Origin: Merluccius polli
Taxonomy: Eukaryota; Chordata; Actinopteri; Gadiformes; Merlucciidae
Assembly: GCA_030340625.1 (NCBI GenBank)
Contig: JAOPHQ010004840.1
Coordinates: 338,001-402,000, forward strand
Direction: 5' to 3'
DNA length: 64,000 bases
Shown: piece after piece, positions 12,376 through 26,007 of the stretch
Layout: each line of letters opens with the position of its first letter
Numbering within the stretch: position 1 is the first letter of the stretch
Made by a program: the position numbers and the translations under genes
The notes under the pieces: model-generated
Databases searched by the model: none
What the model was told of the DNA's origin: nothing
What the model saw: only the letters and a program-made list of their open reading frames with translations

Positions 12376-14249
12376 TGTTAATGATATAATCCACGTCACA
12401 TTAAAATCAATTGAACTGTATTACTGAAAGTGAGACAGTGTGATAAATGGGATCCGTGTCCACGACGACACAGAGATTTTAGCACCTACTTTAAAACGCA
12501 GCTGCCATTTCTGCACCCCCCTTTCTCTCCTCGGCAGTCCCTCACACCCATCAACGCATTCCCCCCCCCCGCCACTATGCATATGATGATTCTCTGACTT
12601 AATGAATTATTATCAGATCTGTGGGACCCGTCTGTGCGACCAATCATGAAGGTCTCATGGTCACATTGTTAGAACCTGGGGAGCGGTGGGCCTGCTGTAA
12701 TCCATGCTGAAAAGACCCCTGAATGAGGCTGTTGTTGCCGCCCCGTCTGCCCCCCCCCCCCCGACTCCACCACCACCACCCCGGTATGGGCTGGAAAACG
12801 TTAGAAGTTGGGTTATGTGAATGTCCACTGTCAGAGGGGGCCACCTTAAATGGCATTAGTTTTGAATGTCTGTATCAGAGTCGTCTGAGCTGGCAGACAG
12901 AGTCCGTTCTACAGTATTGGCATGGGCTCCCGAGGCCCGGGACCTGAGAATGTGGGCCCCGGTCCAGGTTAGAGAAAGGCTGTTGTTGAGGTAGACTCCC
13001 TTCCAGGAGAAAGCCAGCCTACAGATTGCTGATTACCTGTTCTAGACGCCCCAGCGCAGCCACCCTATTCATTTACTCTTGGATTCGTTTCTTTCATCTT
13101 CAATTCCCTCAAATAGCCCACTGGATAAGATGTCTTTTTATTTAATCTCCAGATGGTTACCATTATCCATATCCAGCCTGACAGCTATGCAAATATAAAT
13201 AACATAATAATAATAATTTACAAAAATCTAACATTTAATACATCCCTGTAGCCTTTTCCGTTTTCAACAATTCGCTGAAGTATTCATTTACCATCATGAA
13301 GCAATCTGTTCAGAATACTCATTGTGTCTGCAGTAACTGACTCACTGTATAATGAAAATGACTTGTTGTTTCTCTAATTGTGTAAATAGCAGCCCTGACA
13401 CCCAAACACAAGTCACAGGCATGATGCTCCCAGCCACACGGCTCTAAAGACACGCAGAGGTGTGGCGAGGTGATGAAACCTTCCCTTAAAGATCGACGGG
13501 CATGTCCACAGTCGGTAGAAAGCATGTTGGGACAAATTAGACAAGGCAATTGTGGCAATATCATGGCTTGATGATTCCACACAAAGCCCTTCTTTGAGAA
13601 CGCAGACATCCCCACCCCCCTTGTTGGGGATTCAGTCACATCCTTTCAGTGCGGGTCCTGGGTAGCCACTGACACGCCGACCCACACATCCAGCCACCCG
13701 GCCAGCCACCCCATCTCTTTCTGAGCCCCTACCGCCCACCGCCCACCAACCATCCCTATCAAAGGCTTAGCGTGATCTGCAGACAGACTGAGAGGGAAAA
13801 TGTGATTTTGGGCAAAAAAAATGTAAAAGACAGAAAGACGATTTGCCAGAAGTGTAGTGAAGTGTAAAAGGGAATAGCGTTGGGCTTATACAGCTGAAAA
13901 AAGGCCTCAATGGAATCATCACATTATGAATGAGACACAAAAGGAAGTTTTGTTGGCCCTGCAATTCAACTCAATTCAATGGGATTGGTGAACTACAGCA
14001 CGCCGAACGGAAAGAAAATAAATCCTTTCAAAGAAAAGCTTTTATGCAGAGCTGGTCTTTGGGACGGAATCATTTCTTCCTTCTTTCACATATTTCCTCT
14101 TGTTAGGCCTTTATGAAAAATAATAGAGAAAGCACATGGAGGAGGACAGCAGCGCTGGGAAGAGTCGAGGCGAGAAGAAAGAAGAAATCCTTCTGGCCGC
14201 TTTATCTTTCTGTTTGTTTTGTTTTCAAATGCAGTGCTGATTCCTTGAG

Positions 14250-14410
14250 GTGGGGGGGGGGGAGTGAAAGTGGGAGGAGGAGGTGTGAAGGTGGGGGGGA
14301 GGAATGAAGGTGTGGGGAGGGAGTGAAGGTGGGGGGGGGGGGAGTGAAGATGTGGGGGGAGTAAAGGTGGGGTGGGGTGCAGGAGTGAAGGTGGAGAGGA
14401 AGGGGGGGGT
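14250..14410. repeat. G-rich minisatellite-like tract
   Basis: Irregular tandem units of the form GAGTGAAGGTGGGGGGG of about 20-30 bases. The proline/serine-rich ORF on the other strand is its translation. Confidence 0.85.
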
Positions 14411-14988
14411 GATTGTGAAGAAAGGATTAAATGACGGGTGGCTGCAGTGGCTGACGGTGATTGGGGACAATGAAAGGCGTGTTGTGGACAGAGACAGCAT
14501 CCAGGATGTCAAAGCAAAGCAAGTAGTGGACTCACAGTTGTGCAGTCCATACTCACCTGTGTGAGTAATGTGGACTCCGTCCTGCTGCAGCCCCGCACCC
14601 CCTCCCACTGCAGCCTGGCCCCTACATCATATTCACCGCAATCTGGCTCCTGCATGCAGCACTAACGCCTCCCACCCCTCTTGCTGAACCATAGCCTTGT
14701 ATGCACCCCCTGCATCCCCTGGGGTTAAAAAACAAAGAGACAAAAACTCACTCACTGCTGTCACTAGGATCTCTGTTGCATAAACAAGAATAGGCCAAAA
14801 AAGGTGTTTCTGTTTTAATAGTACTTTTGTTTATAACTAGAGAGGATTTAGCCTGCCAACCTGAAATGTTGTCTACCCTGCTCACCTAAAATGTTCTCTT
14901 TCTCACTTTTTCCTCCCACAGTCTCTCTCTCAATATTAAAACCCAGACTGTATCCCCCCAAATCCGCTCCCCAAACCAACTCCCCTGA

Positions 14989-15061
14989 CCCCACCACCAC
15001 ACCACCACCACCACCACCACACCACCACCACCACCACCACCACCACCACCACCATCACCAC
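14989..15061. repeat. (CCA)n microsatellite
   Basis: A CCA trinucleotide array of about 70 bases; the poly-His ORF is an artefact. Confidence 0.95.
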
Positions 15062-15183
15062 CCCAACCATTCCTTTTCCTCTGAGGATAAATTGTGGTCG
15101 GGTCCTGACATCCCAGGTAATTTACTAAGTCAATACGGAGTGAAGAGGGCCCGTGTGCTGCGCAGAAAGCCCCTACTGTGCTG

Positions 15184-15186
<3 letters not shown>

Positions 15187-15251
<65 letters not shown>
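15187..15251. repeat. (GA)n microsatellite
   Basis: About 65 bases of pure GA, followed by a short GATGATGATGAGG tract. Confidence 0.95.
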
Positions 15252-15252
<1 letters not shown>

Positions 15253-15298
15253 GTGATGATGATGAGGATGATGATTAGCATGACTCTGCCAGTATGGG

Positions 15299-15398
15299 AT
15301 AGCCATTACAATTAACTTTTCCTTGAGTTTATCATTTATCACAGTCACTGTTCAACATTTAAATTAAAAACATAGGAAAAGTTAATTGTAATAGCTAT
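15299..15398. repeat. Inverted repeat, 25-base arms
   Basis: The left arm 15299-15323 and right arm 15374-15398 are reverse complements at 24 of 25 positions (arm starts ATAGCCATTACAATTAACTT), with a loop of 50 bases. No target duplication or coding sequence is evident. Confidence 0.85.
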
Positions 15399-15856
15399 AA
15401 TAATGTTCCATCGCAGTACTGTATCTGTCTATTGCATCTAGCAAATTATACTACAATCATTGTAATCTACAATTGTGTAAAATAAAACCATGGTTGGCAT
15501 TGTTTTATCTTATAATGGTTGTTGTGTGTCAGCACCGTAACTAAAAAAGATAGAAAGATAAAATACTGGAAAACAATTTTGTTGTTAAAAAGTTAGTTGG
15601 CTGACTGTTTGAAAGGTAATACATGTTATGGTACTACTAATATCACATATGCTTCCTGTACATTAAAATACTGGAGATCAAAACTTTAGAAAAAAAGAGT
15701 AGGGTTACACACATCTCAAATACTAACCAAATACATATGGAGGTTAGACACACTAACTATACATGTAAGATAATATCATTACCATATGCTACGTACACTC
15801 ACATACATGCGGTAACCCTGTACATGCAGACTCCACACGTCATATGCTTTTGAAGA

Positions 15857-15885
15857 CACACACACACACATGCACGCACGCACAT

Positions 15886-15935
<50 letters not shown>
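15857..15935. repeat. (CA)n microsatellite
   Basis: A CA array with an early GCACGCAC interruption. Confidence 0.95.
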
Positions 15936-15938
<3 letters not shown>

Positions 15939-17139
15939 CCAGTGCAAAACAGTAATCTGTGCCGTGCTCTCTGCGAGCCTTTCCTTGTGAGGGGGGCCGG
16001 TGGTAATGACTATGTTTGCTCTCCCATTAGCCCTCTCTTCAGATGTGAGGGCAACCAGGGCCCGTTCACTCCCCTGAGGAGAGCTTTTCACTCCTCTCCA
16101 GCAGGCATTACAAAGAATTAACCTCATGTATAAACACCTGCAACACAGACCCTCACTCAAGGAAATTACACAATACGCCGAGACACAAATTGCCCGGCGT
16201 GCTATTTGTTCAAGGCCACGCCGCAGTGCTTGCTCTGGCCACATGGGGCATTCATTCTACAGAGTTGAGGAAGTCTTGATACACAAGAGCTTAGTGGCTG
16301 TTAACATGGCCTTACGACGCAGTGCATTCGCTTCAGATGAGCTGCTTAGCCCACACTTCAATGTAAACTGTTCTTGTATTCGGCAGAATAGCATTTCTAT
16401 GAAGTGTTAAGAGCCAATGACATTTTAAACTGTAGTGTGAACATGGCCAGAATTTGTCTCTAGAGTTTATGTCTAGTAGTAATGTTATCCTAATAAAAGT
16501 AAATATGAAAGTGGCAGTGTATACCTGCCACTTGCAGGAGACATGAAAAAACTACGCAGCTCAAGACAAACCGTCTCGTTGCTCCTTTAACACACAACAC
16601 TTCTACGCAAATTTGAAAGATGGGTCCTTATAGGTGGCGATAGAAAGAGGTTGAGTGAGTGTACTTAAGATTTAGTGCTGGTGGTGACTTGTGGCTAATA
16701 AGTGATGACATTTTCACAAATTAAAACCACAGTGTCAAATTTCTAAAGTTATATATTTTGGCTTTTTCTAGCTGGCAACAGCAGGATGGATTGTGTGCAG
16801 AAAATGTACAATAACATTCGCCCTTTTTGCAGAAAAAGAAAAGCACAAACGCAACTCAGACCTGAGATATTTCCTGTTCTAGTGCTACTTCTAACATTTA
16901 GCTCTTTTTTTAAATAACAGCAACAAGTCATTGTGCAAATCAAGCTGAAGCAGCAGAGGCCATGTTCAGTAAGCAGGTGATCAGAAGACACAAGAGACTC
17001 ATTATTCATCCTCTAGAGATGCTTCTCCCTTTCCTGGGATGACTACATGGGATCCCTATTCATCACATCTGTGCGGATGCAGCGTAAGGGAGGGGGGAGG
17101 CTCTACCACTTGAATATGACATCCAGGGAGGTGGTGGAT

Positions 17140-17172
17140 GTGTCGGGAGGTGGGGGGGGGGGGGGGGGGGGG
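17140..17172. repeat. Poly-G tract
   Basis: A run of more than 20 G after GGGAGGTGG; length may be unreliable in the assembly. Confidence 0.9.
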
Positions 17173-18643
17173 ATGCTGCTTTCAACAACACTAGCCCTAT
17201 GAATTTACTTTCCCCAGGCTTCGGCGTGGACAGAGAAATGGGCTGCCTCGCCACAGAGGACAAGCGTTATCCAATGACGAACGATGAGTCAAGCAAAACC
17301 CCGTCCTGAACCCTGCAGGAATGCTTCATTTACAATCAAGCGAACGCGCTTCCCACGTGAATCTCAGAGCAGACACAATGTGGAGAGTAGTAGCGAGGAG
17401 ATGTCCACTTTAGTGCTGTACCCGTGGCAGCCATTAGTAGCAATAACATCTAAATCCTCTCAGAGACTGGATATATGTTTAATATAGTGGCTGTATGTTT
17501 GTTTGGTTGAGTGTAGTCCTAGGCCGTAATGAATCAGGTCAGGGCAGAGTGTAATAAATAATAAAATAAATAGAATAAAAACATTGTAATAAACACATTT
17601 CAGATACGACTTGCCTTGCTTCCTAAAGACTGCCTTCAAACTAAAAGTCACCACAACATACTAAACCAATAGGCCAACTGACTGCACCAACAGTAGCAAC
17701 AATTTTGAAACATTTACCAATTCACTTTTTCTAAGCAGTACAAAACATTTCTAAAAGCAGTACCTACAGGTTTCGAGTTCATCTTGCTATGAGCTATGAG
17801 TGAAGCCCTGTTAGTATTTAGCTGTTGGTCAGTGCAGGTGTTAGAGGTCATCTGCAGTCCGCGCTCATCAATCACGAGCAGCGGGGATCGTGGCGGTGAC
17901 GAGCCGACGAAAGCAGGCTGACGGCTTGACACGACTTGGCCGTCGCTGCCTGCCTCGCCGTTCCAAGCAGTGCCTCCAATCCGGGGCTGAGAGGGGCGTT
18001 TGCATAATCTTATATGCGGTGGTACAAGAAATCAATTCATGGATTCATTTTTTGGGGTTTTTTGCTGCGTTTTTATTGGCTTTTTATATGGGATTTATTC
18101 ATGCGTGACTCTCCATTCCTCCAATCTGGATATTTGTCTTTGCGGGTCGTTATTAGCTCCTCGTTTAAATGTGAATTTTGTTTCCTTAAAAAGCATCCAA
18201 TCTTTAACCCCCTGAAACACCCGTCAAAGCTACAACCTTAAAGAGCCCATTCAGTCACCGCCGGGAGCCCTCATTCCCCATGCCCCTATTCCACGTGCTC
18301 GGCTACTGTAGGCGAGGATATGCTGGCCTCTGCGCACATGAGCCGATAAAAGAAAACAAGTATATCTGTGTATTTGCACATCGACAGCCATGGCGGTGGA
18401 GCGATGTGAGCGTGGCAGTGCCACCGGACACAGGGTGTGTGGCAGGTTGATTCAGATCAGTGATACCTGATACGCAGAAGACAAGTGATACACAGCTAAC
18501 AATGCTTTCCTTATTGTGACTGTGAAAACAGCACAAACACGTATAGGCTTAGAAGGACCTCATAGGGTGAGAATCATTTGGGCTGTGAAGATAAGGCAGT
18601 GGGTGTCCATCAGGTATACAAGACTAAAGATATTGTAAATATG

Positions 18644-18674
18644 CAAATATAGGCCATATGGTGGCCTATATTTG
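18644..18674. repeat. Perfect short hairpin
   Basis: CAAATATAGGCCA at 18644-18656 is exactly inverted at 18662-18674, separated by five bases. Confidence 0.9.
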
Positions 18675-18724
18675 GCTGTTATCCAAAGTGTCATTCAATA
18701 CCTTGAATACATACATTTGTAGCA

Positions 18725-18930
18725 TGGGTGGCCCCAGTGGTAAACAAACTGGTCTGGGAGATCAAACCATAACTGTCTCTGCTGGCTTCACTAAAACACC
18801 GGTTACCTATAAAATTTGGCAAAATGACTCGCTTGTACCGATGCCAGGAGAGATGGTCACCCGGACCGGTATTGTCCTTTAACCCCTGGCAGTGTTCACG
18901 CATGCCATGCTCTACCAGTTGAGCTAGACA
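18725..18930 (-). mobile_element. tRNA-derived SINE-like copy
   Basis: On the - strand the head reads TAGCTCAACTGGTAGAGC (18909-18928 on +), a good polymerase III A box as in tRNA genes. About 30 bases on, a degenerate B-box-like GGTTAAAGGAC appears. It is too diverged to be a functional tRNA. The body and left end are not defined, so the boundary is approximate. Confidence 0.45.
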
Positions 18931-19397
18931 CGACCACATTGGACCATGTTGTAGTGATCTTATCTCTTACCAGACTGCACCGGATTACTGTTCTCACAGA
19001 CAGTCAACCAGACATATCCAATACAGTTACAACACAATACACATTCCTCTGCCATTCCCCTGAAGAGGGCAGCCGCTGTTGTCTAACGATGACCAGAGTC
19101 AACGTGCAAATAAACAGCATCCTTTGCTCCGCTTTTTTTTGGAAATGACATGATCTGTTTTTTCTTCCCGCATCACCGGGTTTTGTTTTGCAAAACGTGG
19201 AGATGTGTCATTTTCTTTTCATCCCCCGGTGCCATCGTCCTCTCACACAGAATGAGGAGCAGGGAAGGGTTCTTACGCAATGACCCACAGCCCTGAGTTT
19301 ACATAGCTCAGATAGCCAGAGAGATACACAGGACACTCCATGCACGGCTCCCCTGTCACACAAAAGGCCCGATAGACAGCCTGAGGGGGGAAAGGGA

Positions 19398-19400
19398 TGT

Positions 19401-19437
<37 letters not shown>

Positions 19438-19446
19438 TGTGTGTGA
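19398..19446. repeat. (TG)n microsatellite
   Basis: A TG array of about 50 bases with one TTTG interruption. Confidence 0.93.
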
Positions 19447-19699
19447 GGGCGGTGGTGGTGGACCTCACAAGATCTCCAGGAGGATGCGACCGATTCTATC
19501 GGAAGTGGGATTGCATTTTGGCTGCGCCGCAGGAGTGCACAAAGCACTCTTTATGTTACAGTTTCCCTGTTGTTTTTTTGAATACAGCTTGTTGTTGCAT
19601 GTTGCATTGTAAATGCTGATGTTTCCATATAGCAATCCATTGAATTGATTTTACTGGTTTCATATTTGCATTAAATCTACAAAATACAGTATATGTTCT

Positions 19700-19730
19700 G
19701 TCCATCCATCCATTTTCTTTCCGCTTCTCC
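19700..19730 (-). mobile_element. 3' tail fragment of an RTE/Rex3-like LINE
   Basis: On the - strand this reads GGAGAAGCGGAAAGAAAATGG followed by ATGGATGG. That is nearly the same as the last bases of the full LINE at 44931-48275 (GGATAAGCGGAAGAAAATGG plus GATG repeats). It is an extreme 5' truncation that kept only the tail. Confidence 0.7.
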
Positions 19731-20672
19731 ACTCAGTAAATGTTGATTTAATTAAGTATTCACCTATTCACTTCACCGACCACCAAAGTCATTCAATGTA
19801 CACCTCCAATCTGTGTCACTACCTCAATAAGGATGCCGCTTAACAAATGACCACGGTGCTGTTAGTGTTAGTGGGCACCGTGCTCTACCAGGGCCATGGT
19901 CAGGCGGCCATGCTTGCACGTTGATTTCCCCACATTCAGCAGAGGTGACAGGGTTCTGTGTTTGGCTCACCGCACAGAGACCCGCTCTGTCCCAACACGC
20001 GGTCTCCCTCGGTCTCCCTGCGTCACTCCTACCCTTAGAGAGAAAGGCTTACATTTATAGGGGTCTTAGCCCCAGCCAGTCCCCTATAGTTCACAGCTTT
20101 TTCTCTCTGTGAAAAAAAGAACGGTAAGGAGGCGAGTGAGAGCCCCCTTTCCCCAGACCCACACCTCTCCCACCAGCACACACGCCAATATTTCTAATCA
20201 TGTCGTTTCAGCTTCAAGGTAGAAGCACCGGGAGAAATCCCCACCTACGTCACGTCCAGTAAAAGCTATTCAGTAAAACCTGTCCAGTAAAAGCTAATGA
20301 AGTAGCCATTGGCCCATGTCATTATATTATATTGTCTGAACGCACCAATCCATTAATTCAGATTAGGGATTCTTATTCAAACAGCCTGCAGGCTGTACGT
20401 CTTCCAAAATACCTGCCCTGATATGTGATACAGAGAGAATGAACCTAAGTGCTTTGTGGAGCTTGTTGGGAGTTAAATACAGCCAATAAAGGCATTAGAG
20501 ATCTGTTATCATCCCTACGAGTGACATCAACCAGGATCTCTGCTGAGCCCCGAGGGGAATACTGTGACCTGTTTCCCTCCAACACTATAAACATAATGCA
20601 ACCTGAATCTGGAGAGCAGAGTCGGTGGAATTTTGGACCACAACAGATAAAACGTTCCCAGAGTCCCGCCCA

Positions 20673-20673
<1 letters not shown>

Positions 20674-20719
<46 letters not shown>

Positions 20720-20808
20720 ACGCACACACACGCACACACACACACACACACACGCACACACATGCACACACACGCACACACGCACACGCGCACACGCACA
20801 CACACATG

Positions 20809-20869
<61 letters not shown>

Positions 20870-20980
20870 ACACACACACACACACACATGCACACTCACT
20901 CAGACACACACATACACATGCACACACACACGCACACACATGCACACACACACACATACACACACACACACACACACACC
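20674..20980. repeat. Long impure (CA)n array
   Basis: About 300 bases of CA with CGCA, TGCA, CTCA and ATAC interruptions. Histidine/threonine and cysteine/valine ORFs on either strand are artefacts. Confidence 0.96.
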
Positions 20981-22010
20981 AAGCTGCTTCTGACATTCCA
21001 TAAAGTGAACTCCATGGGCGCCTCAGAAGTGACCTTTTCTTCCATATTAGGCGGCAGAGGAGCACAGCTGTATTTTTGGCTCTCTGATCTTCATCAGTGG
21101 AGAAATCAATAACAGAAAATTCAGTTATATTCCCCACCAGTTATTAAACGCTCACTCTTTTCCTTCTAAGGGAGAAAGAAAGAAATCCTGCCCTTAGTTC
21201 GAATTGACATTCACTTGGTTTACGTTCATGTTTTTGTTTTACATGACTGACACGTTGACATCTTCATAAGCCCGTATATCATTCAAAAAGGCGGCGCACG
21301 TGTGAATGGCGGTCGAAAAAAATAAAGGTACGTCTTCTCCGACTGTCTTGATGATGCACACAGCACTAATATGGGAACCGGCCTCTGCAGTCTTTGTTTG
21401 CGTAACATCAAACTATAATCGGGTGCTTTTGATAGATGTTGCTTTTTATTACAAATGTTTATGGAAATACCCGGCAACAGTCTTGTGTGGTCCCGTGTTA
21501 AATAAAACACACTCGCCCGCACGCACAAACCCTGCTCTCAGCCCCTCAGATCACTCGCCAGCGTGCGGAGAGGACCCAGTGTGCCTGCTTGTTCAGGAGT
21601 AGTCAACAATGGAGAGGAGTAAAAAAAAATCTCAGCTTCTCCTTCACCGATGGTGATATGCTGGTAGTGACGGCAATGGGTGTCTGGAGGCCAGCGGGTG
21701 GGTGCCAGGGGTCGTTGGGGGGGTGGAGGGCAGGCAGGGGTTGTGGGGGTCAAGGTTTGGGGGATTGCCTCACAGTTGGGTGCTGGGTAAGAGTTGGCCC
21801 CAGCCTGTGTCTCCGTATGGCAGCTGTGTTGGTGCTGTCAACCTCAGGCACCTCCGCTCCATCTCCCCCAGGCCACGTGGAGCCCCCCCACAGAGAGGGA
21901 TTACGTGTGTGTGTGTGTGTGTGTAAACACCTCATGTGTGAATGTCCAGAGATCAGAAAGGGTGTCCTTGCTTCAGCATGTTGCTAATCAACTGATTATC
22001 ATTATTTTTG

Positions 22011-22391
<381 letters not shown>

Positions 22392-25300
22392 CCACTCACA
22401 TCATTAACACAACAGGTTATAAAAGTTCCACTGGTCAGACTGGGACTTGATGTTGTGAGGTCATTATAAAGGCATTACAATGCCAGTGTCCAGCAGGGAG
22501 AGTGATGATGAGAGGGTTGTTTTGGTTAGGGTTGAGGTGTCAGAGGTAGCCGTTGGAAAGCACAAAACGCATTGAGTTGTCATCAAGGTTCAGCAGCACA
22601 AAAAAAGCTCTTCACTGAAGCAGGGTGGTGAACCGAGACCCTGCTCCGCTTGTAAAGGAGGAGAAGAAAGGGGGGAGTGGGTTAAACAGCTTTGGCAGCT
22701 GTGTGAGCCCTCATTTGACAGATGAGATTTCTGTACGGACGGATGGATTCCAATGCAGCCCTTGGGCCGCGGGCGATCCCTCACGCTACAGGTGCGTGGG
22801 CCCAGAGGTGGAAAAACTTCAGGTGATTCTGCAAATAAAGAGGCCTCCTAAACGTCCCACACCTGCAGAGGCACTGCGCTTCAGGGCTGAACTCATTGCC
22901 TCTGGTCATATTCCTTCTCACTAAATCCCTTTTTTTTTTTTTTTTTTAAAGTAAAAGAAACATTTTCCAAACCTAAATAACGATCATAACATGTATCCCA
23001 AATCCCTCAATAGGTTTTTAAGTCCAGACAATTGTGTTTGTGTAGCACAATTCAGAGGCCAAGTCGGCCAGCGAACCAGCAGAAACATGCTTTATCAAAA
23101 TAACTGTCTTTCCAAAAGAGGAGACAACACATTGAGACATATTTTTTTCCCCCCTATTTCATATCCAGTCACAGCCAGACCACACTTTTTTGCCTGAAAT
23201 GCCATCTTGACAAAAATGCATAAACATTGCACACAGGACAAAAGATATAAACATCAGACACATGTTGCAATGTCCCTTACAGCAGAAGCTGAATACAACT
23301 GACAAGGCTATTAACCCCTTAGTCTATCATGAAGGTGCCAGGTATGTGTGCTGGTATATGGTTTATGATGTATGTTCCAAGTATCCAATTCATCTTTTTG
23401 AGTAACGATTTATCATCAATAAGGATATACCAACAAGATCATTGTAAATGTATGCACCTTTTTAAATACTGTTAGCGGTACAAAAATGAACTACCATTTT
23501 ATGTTAGTTATAGTTGAAATAGCATGAATGTGTCAGGACAGGGTAAGAGCTTGTTATATTGTTTGCCCCTGGAAAAAGCACAAATAAATAAACATAAATA
23601 TGATTACTGCAGTAAGTCAGCCTTGTTGGGTTTTTAATAACTTCAAATGCAAATGAGAAATGCAACCTTTCCAAAATAAATTATGTCTTTCAAAAATTAT
23701 ATCTAGTTAAATCCTGTTTACCTCTGTCCAATATTTGGACAAATACAGCCCTAAGTTATGTCAAGCATCTATAAAACATATAGGTCTTCAGTCCTACATT
23801 TAGTGGAATTCAGTGGAACTATAAATTGAAATCATAACGTTGAGGATTGTGTGTCACTCAATTCAACCCTTGAGGAATTCCCTTGAGGTTGAACTGGGAA
23901 ATCGTTTCTACTTTTTCCTTGAGGCTGAGACCATCTACTGCTAAATTATTGGCACTCAGAGTGATTTGTTTATGATGTGTGGCATGGACCCAAGTCTCAC
24001 ACTTTGTTTATTCTGTTTAATCTTTGAATAAACAGATTTCGGTTCAGCTCAAATAAAATTTGATGAGGAGATAATTTTGTGAGCGTTAACTGAATGAAAG
24101 GACCTCTCTCATCTGAGGAGGCACACAGCCACGACACACAAGGCAGTAACATATTCAGCCGTTTAGGTCATCCATGTGGGACAAGCCTTCATGTGTTCAC
24201 AAAGCACTTCCTGCATCTCCTTGTCAGGCATGATGATTTACTTGTACTTGGACTAAAACCAAAGAGATCCATAATCGATTAGATCACAAAAAAAACTATT
24301 TAGGTCTCCTGAATCTTTTTGATCCGATAACCAAACCAGTGAGATCACTTGTCAGCGAGTGAAAGCATCATCTCCAAGTTTCTCTAAATATTGTGCCATG
24401 GTAAGTCATTCAATATATGGGACAAATATGTACAACTCTCGAGACTAACTCGAGAAATATTCTGCAAATTTAGAATTTAATTCATGCACATTTCACTGAA
24501 TGGATTCACTTTAATTAATTGATTTAATTGATAACTAAACTAAACTAAACTCTTGAATTGACTTGAAGTGAAATCAATCAAAATGGAAAGTAAAAGTGAC
24601 TTATGGTAGTTTTTCTCAACTTAATTTACAATGTGCCTACCTAATGCCTAGCACACACATCATGTATAACCAGACTGGGTGTATTGGGTGGGCAGGGCAG
24701 TAGCACATATATCATGTAGAAACAGACTGTGTGTATTGGGTGGGCAGGGCAACAGAGTGGCTCTTCTTTATGAGCTTGGATACATCCTGCTAACGCCCCT
24801 GTCATCCGTCAACCAGATAGCCTCACAGCTCTCACATAAAAAAAAGGAATCAGCCGAAGCGCATTATGGTAAAGTCTGCTTTGGTTTAAATAAGAACAGT
24901 CCAAAATGTACAGAGGGCTTTTAGAAAATAATACAATCTTTAAGACCCTGTGGTGTAACAGCACAGATGCATTTTAAGCATCTGTTAACTTAATTCAACA
25001 GCTTTACATGTGGGAAGACAGAAGTCAATTGAGTAAAATGAGTAAAGGTTGTCTGGATTCAACACAAATAAGCCGCAAATAGGGCCAATCACAAAATCAC
25101 TCCATGCTTTATGTATTGTGTTTTATTGTACAATGTATATATAATTAACCAATATTTTAGCTGTGAACATTGCGGTGGTCAGAGGAGGCAGAGCAAACAA
25201 TTGTGTTGTTAGAGATGGGAGGCGTCTTTGAAAAAAAATCCCTATCTTTGCCTTTGTTGATGACGGACTACCTGAAAAAAGGTATTTAACTCAATGGGCC

Positions 25301-25632
25301 TGCATGGGAATCCCCTTGCAACATAGCAGGCTACTACACTACAAAGGGTACAGATACACACATCCACACAAAATACCACACAAACATCCACCCAAAACAC
25401 CATGAATCACACACACACACACACACGCACACACCCAACATTGGAACTATGTTTTTTTAGGCAACACAATGTCTCATCGTGTGTATGACATCAGATCCCC
25501 ATCCTTTGAAGCATTGAGCTCAAATTTCTATGAAAAGGATGTTTTCCATACTCACTGGGAACAGATTTACCCCAATCTCTTTCTCTTCCTCTCTCATACC
25601 CACTCTCTTAGACGCTCGCATTCTGTCATTCA

Positions 25633-25636
<4 letters not shown>

Positions 25637-25728
<92 letters not shown>

Positions 25729-25911
25729 ACATACGTACACACACACACACACACACACGTCCCACATGTCAAAACAGCTTATGTTTACCATCCCACGTAT
25801 CCTGTTTGTGGCAGCATCCTCCATTGTTCCCATGTGTGTGTCTACCTGAGGAGCTAGCAGACCTCTTATCACACACACAGACACAGACACGGACACAGAC
25901 ACACGTACACA

Positions 25912-25959
<48 letters not shown>

Positions 25960-25967
25960 CATGCACA

Positions 25968-26004
<37 letters not shown>

Positions 26005-26007
26005 ACA
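25637..26007. repeat. Cluster of (TC)n and (CA)n microsatellites
   Basis: A TC array (25637-25723) is followed by CA arrays at 25735-25758 and 25872-26007, the last rich in ACACGGACAC-like variants. Confidence 0.93.
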
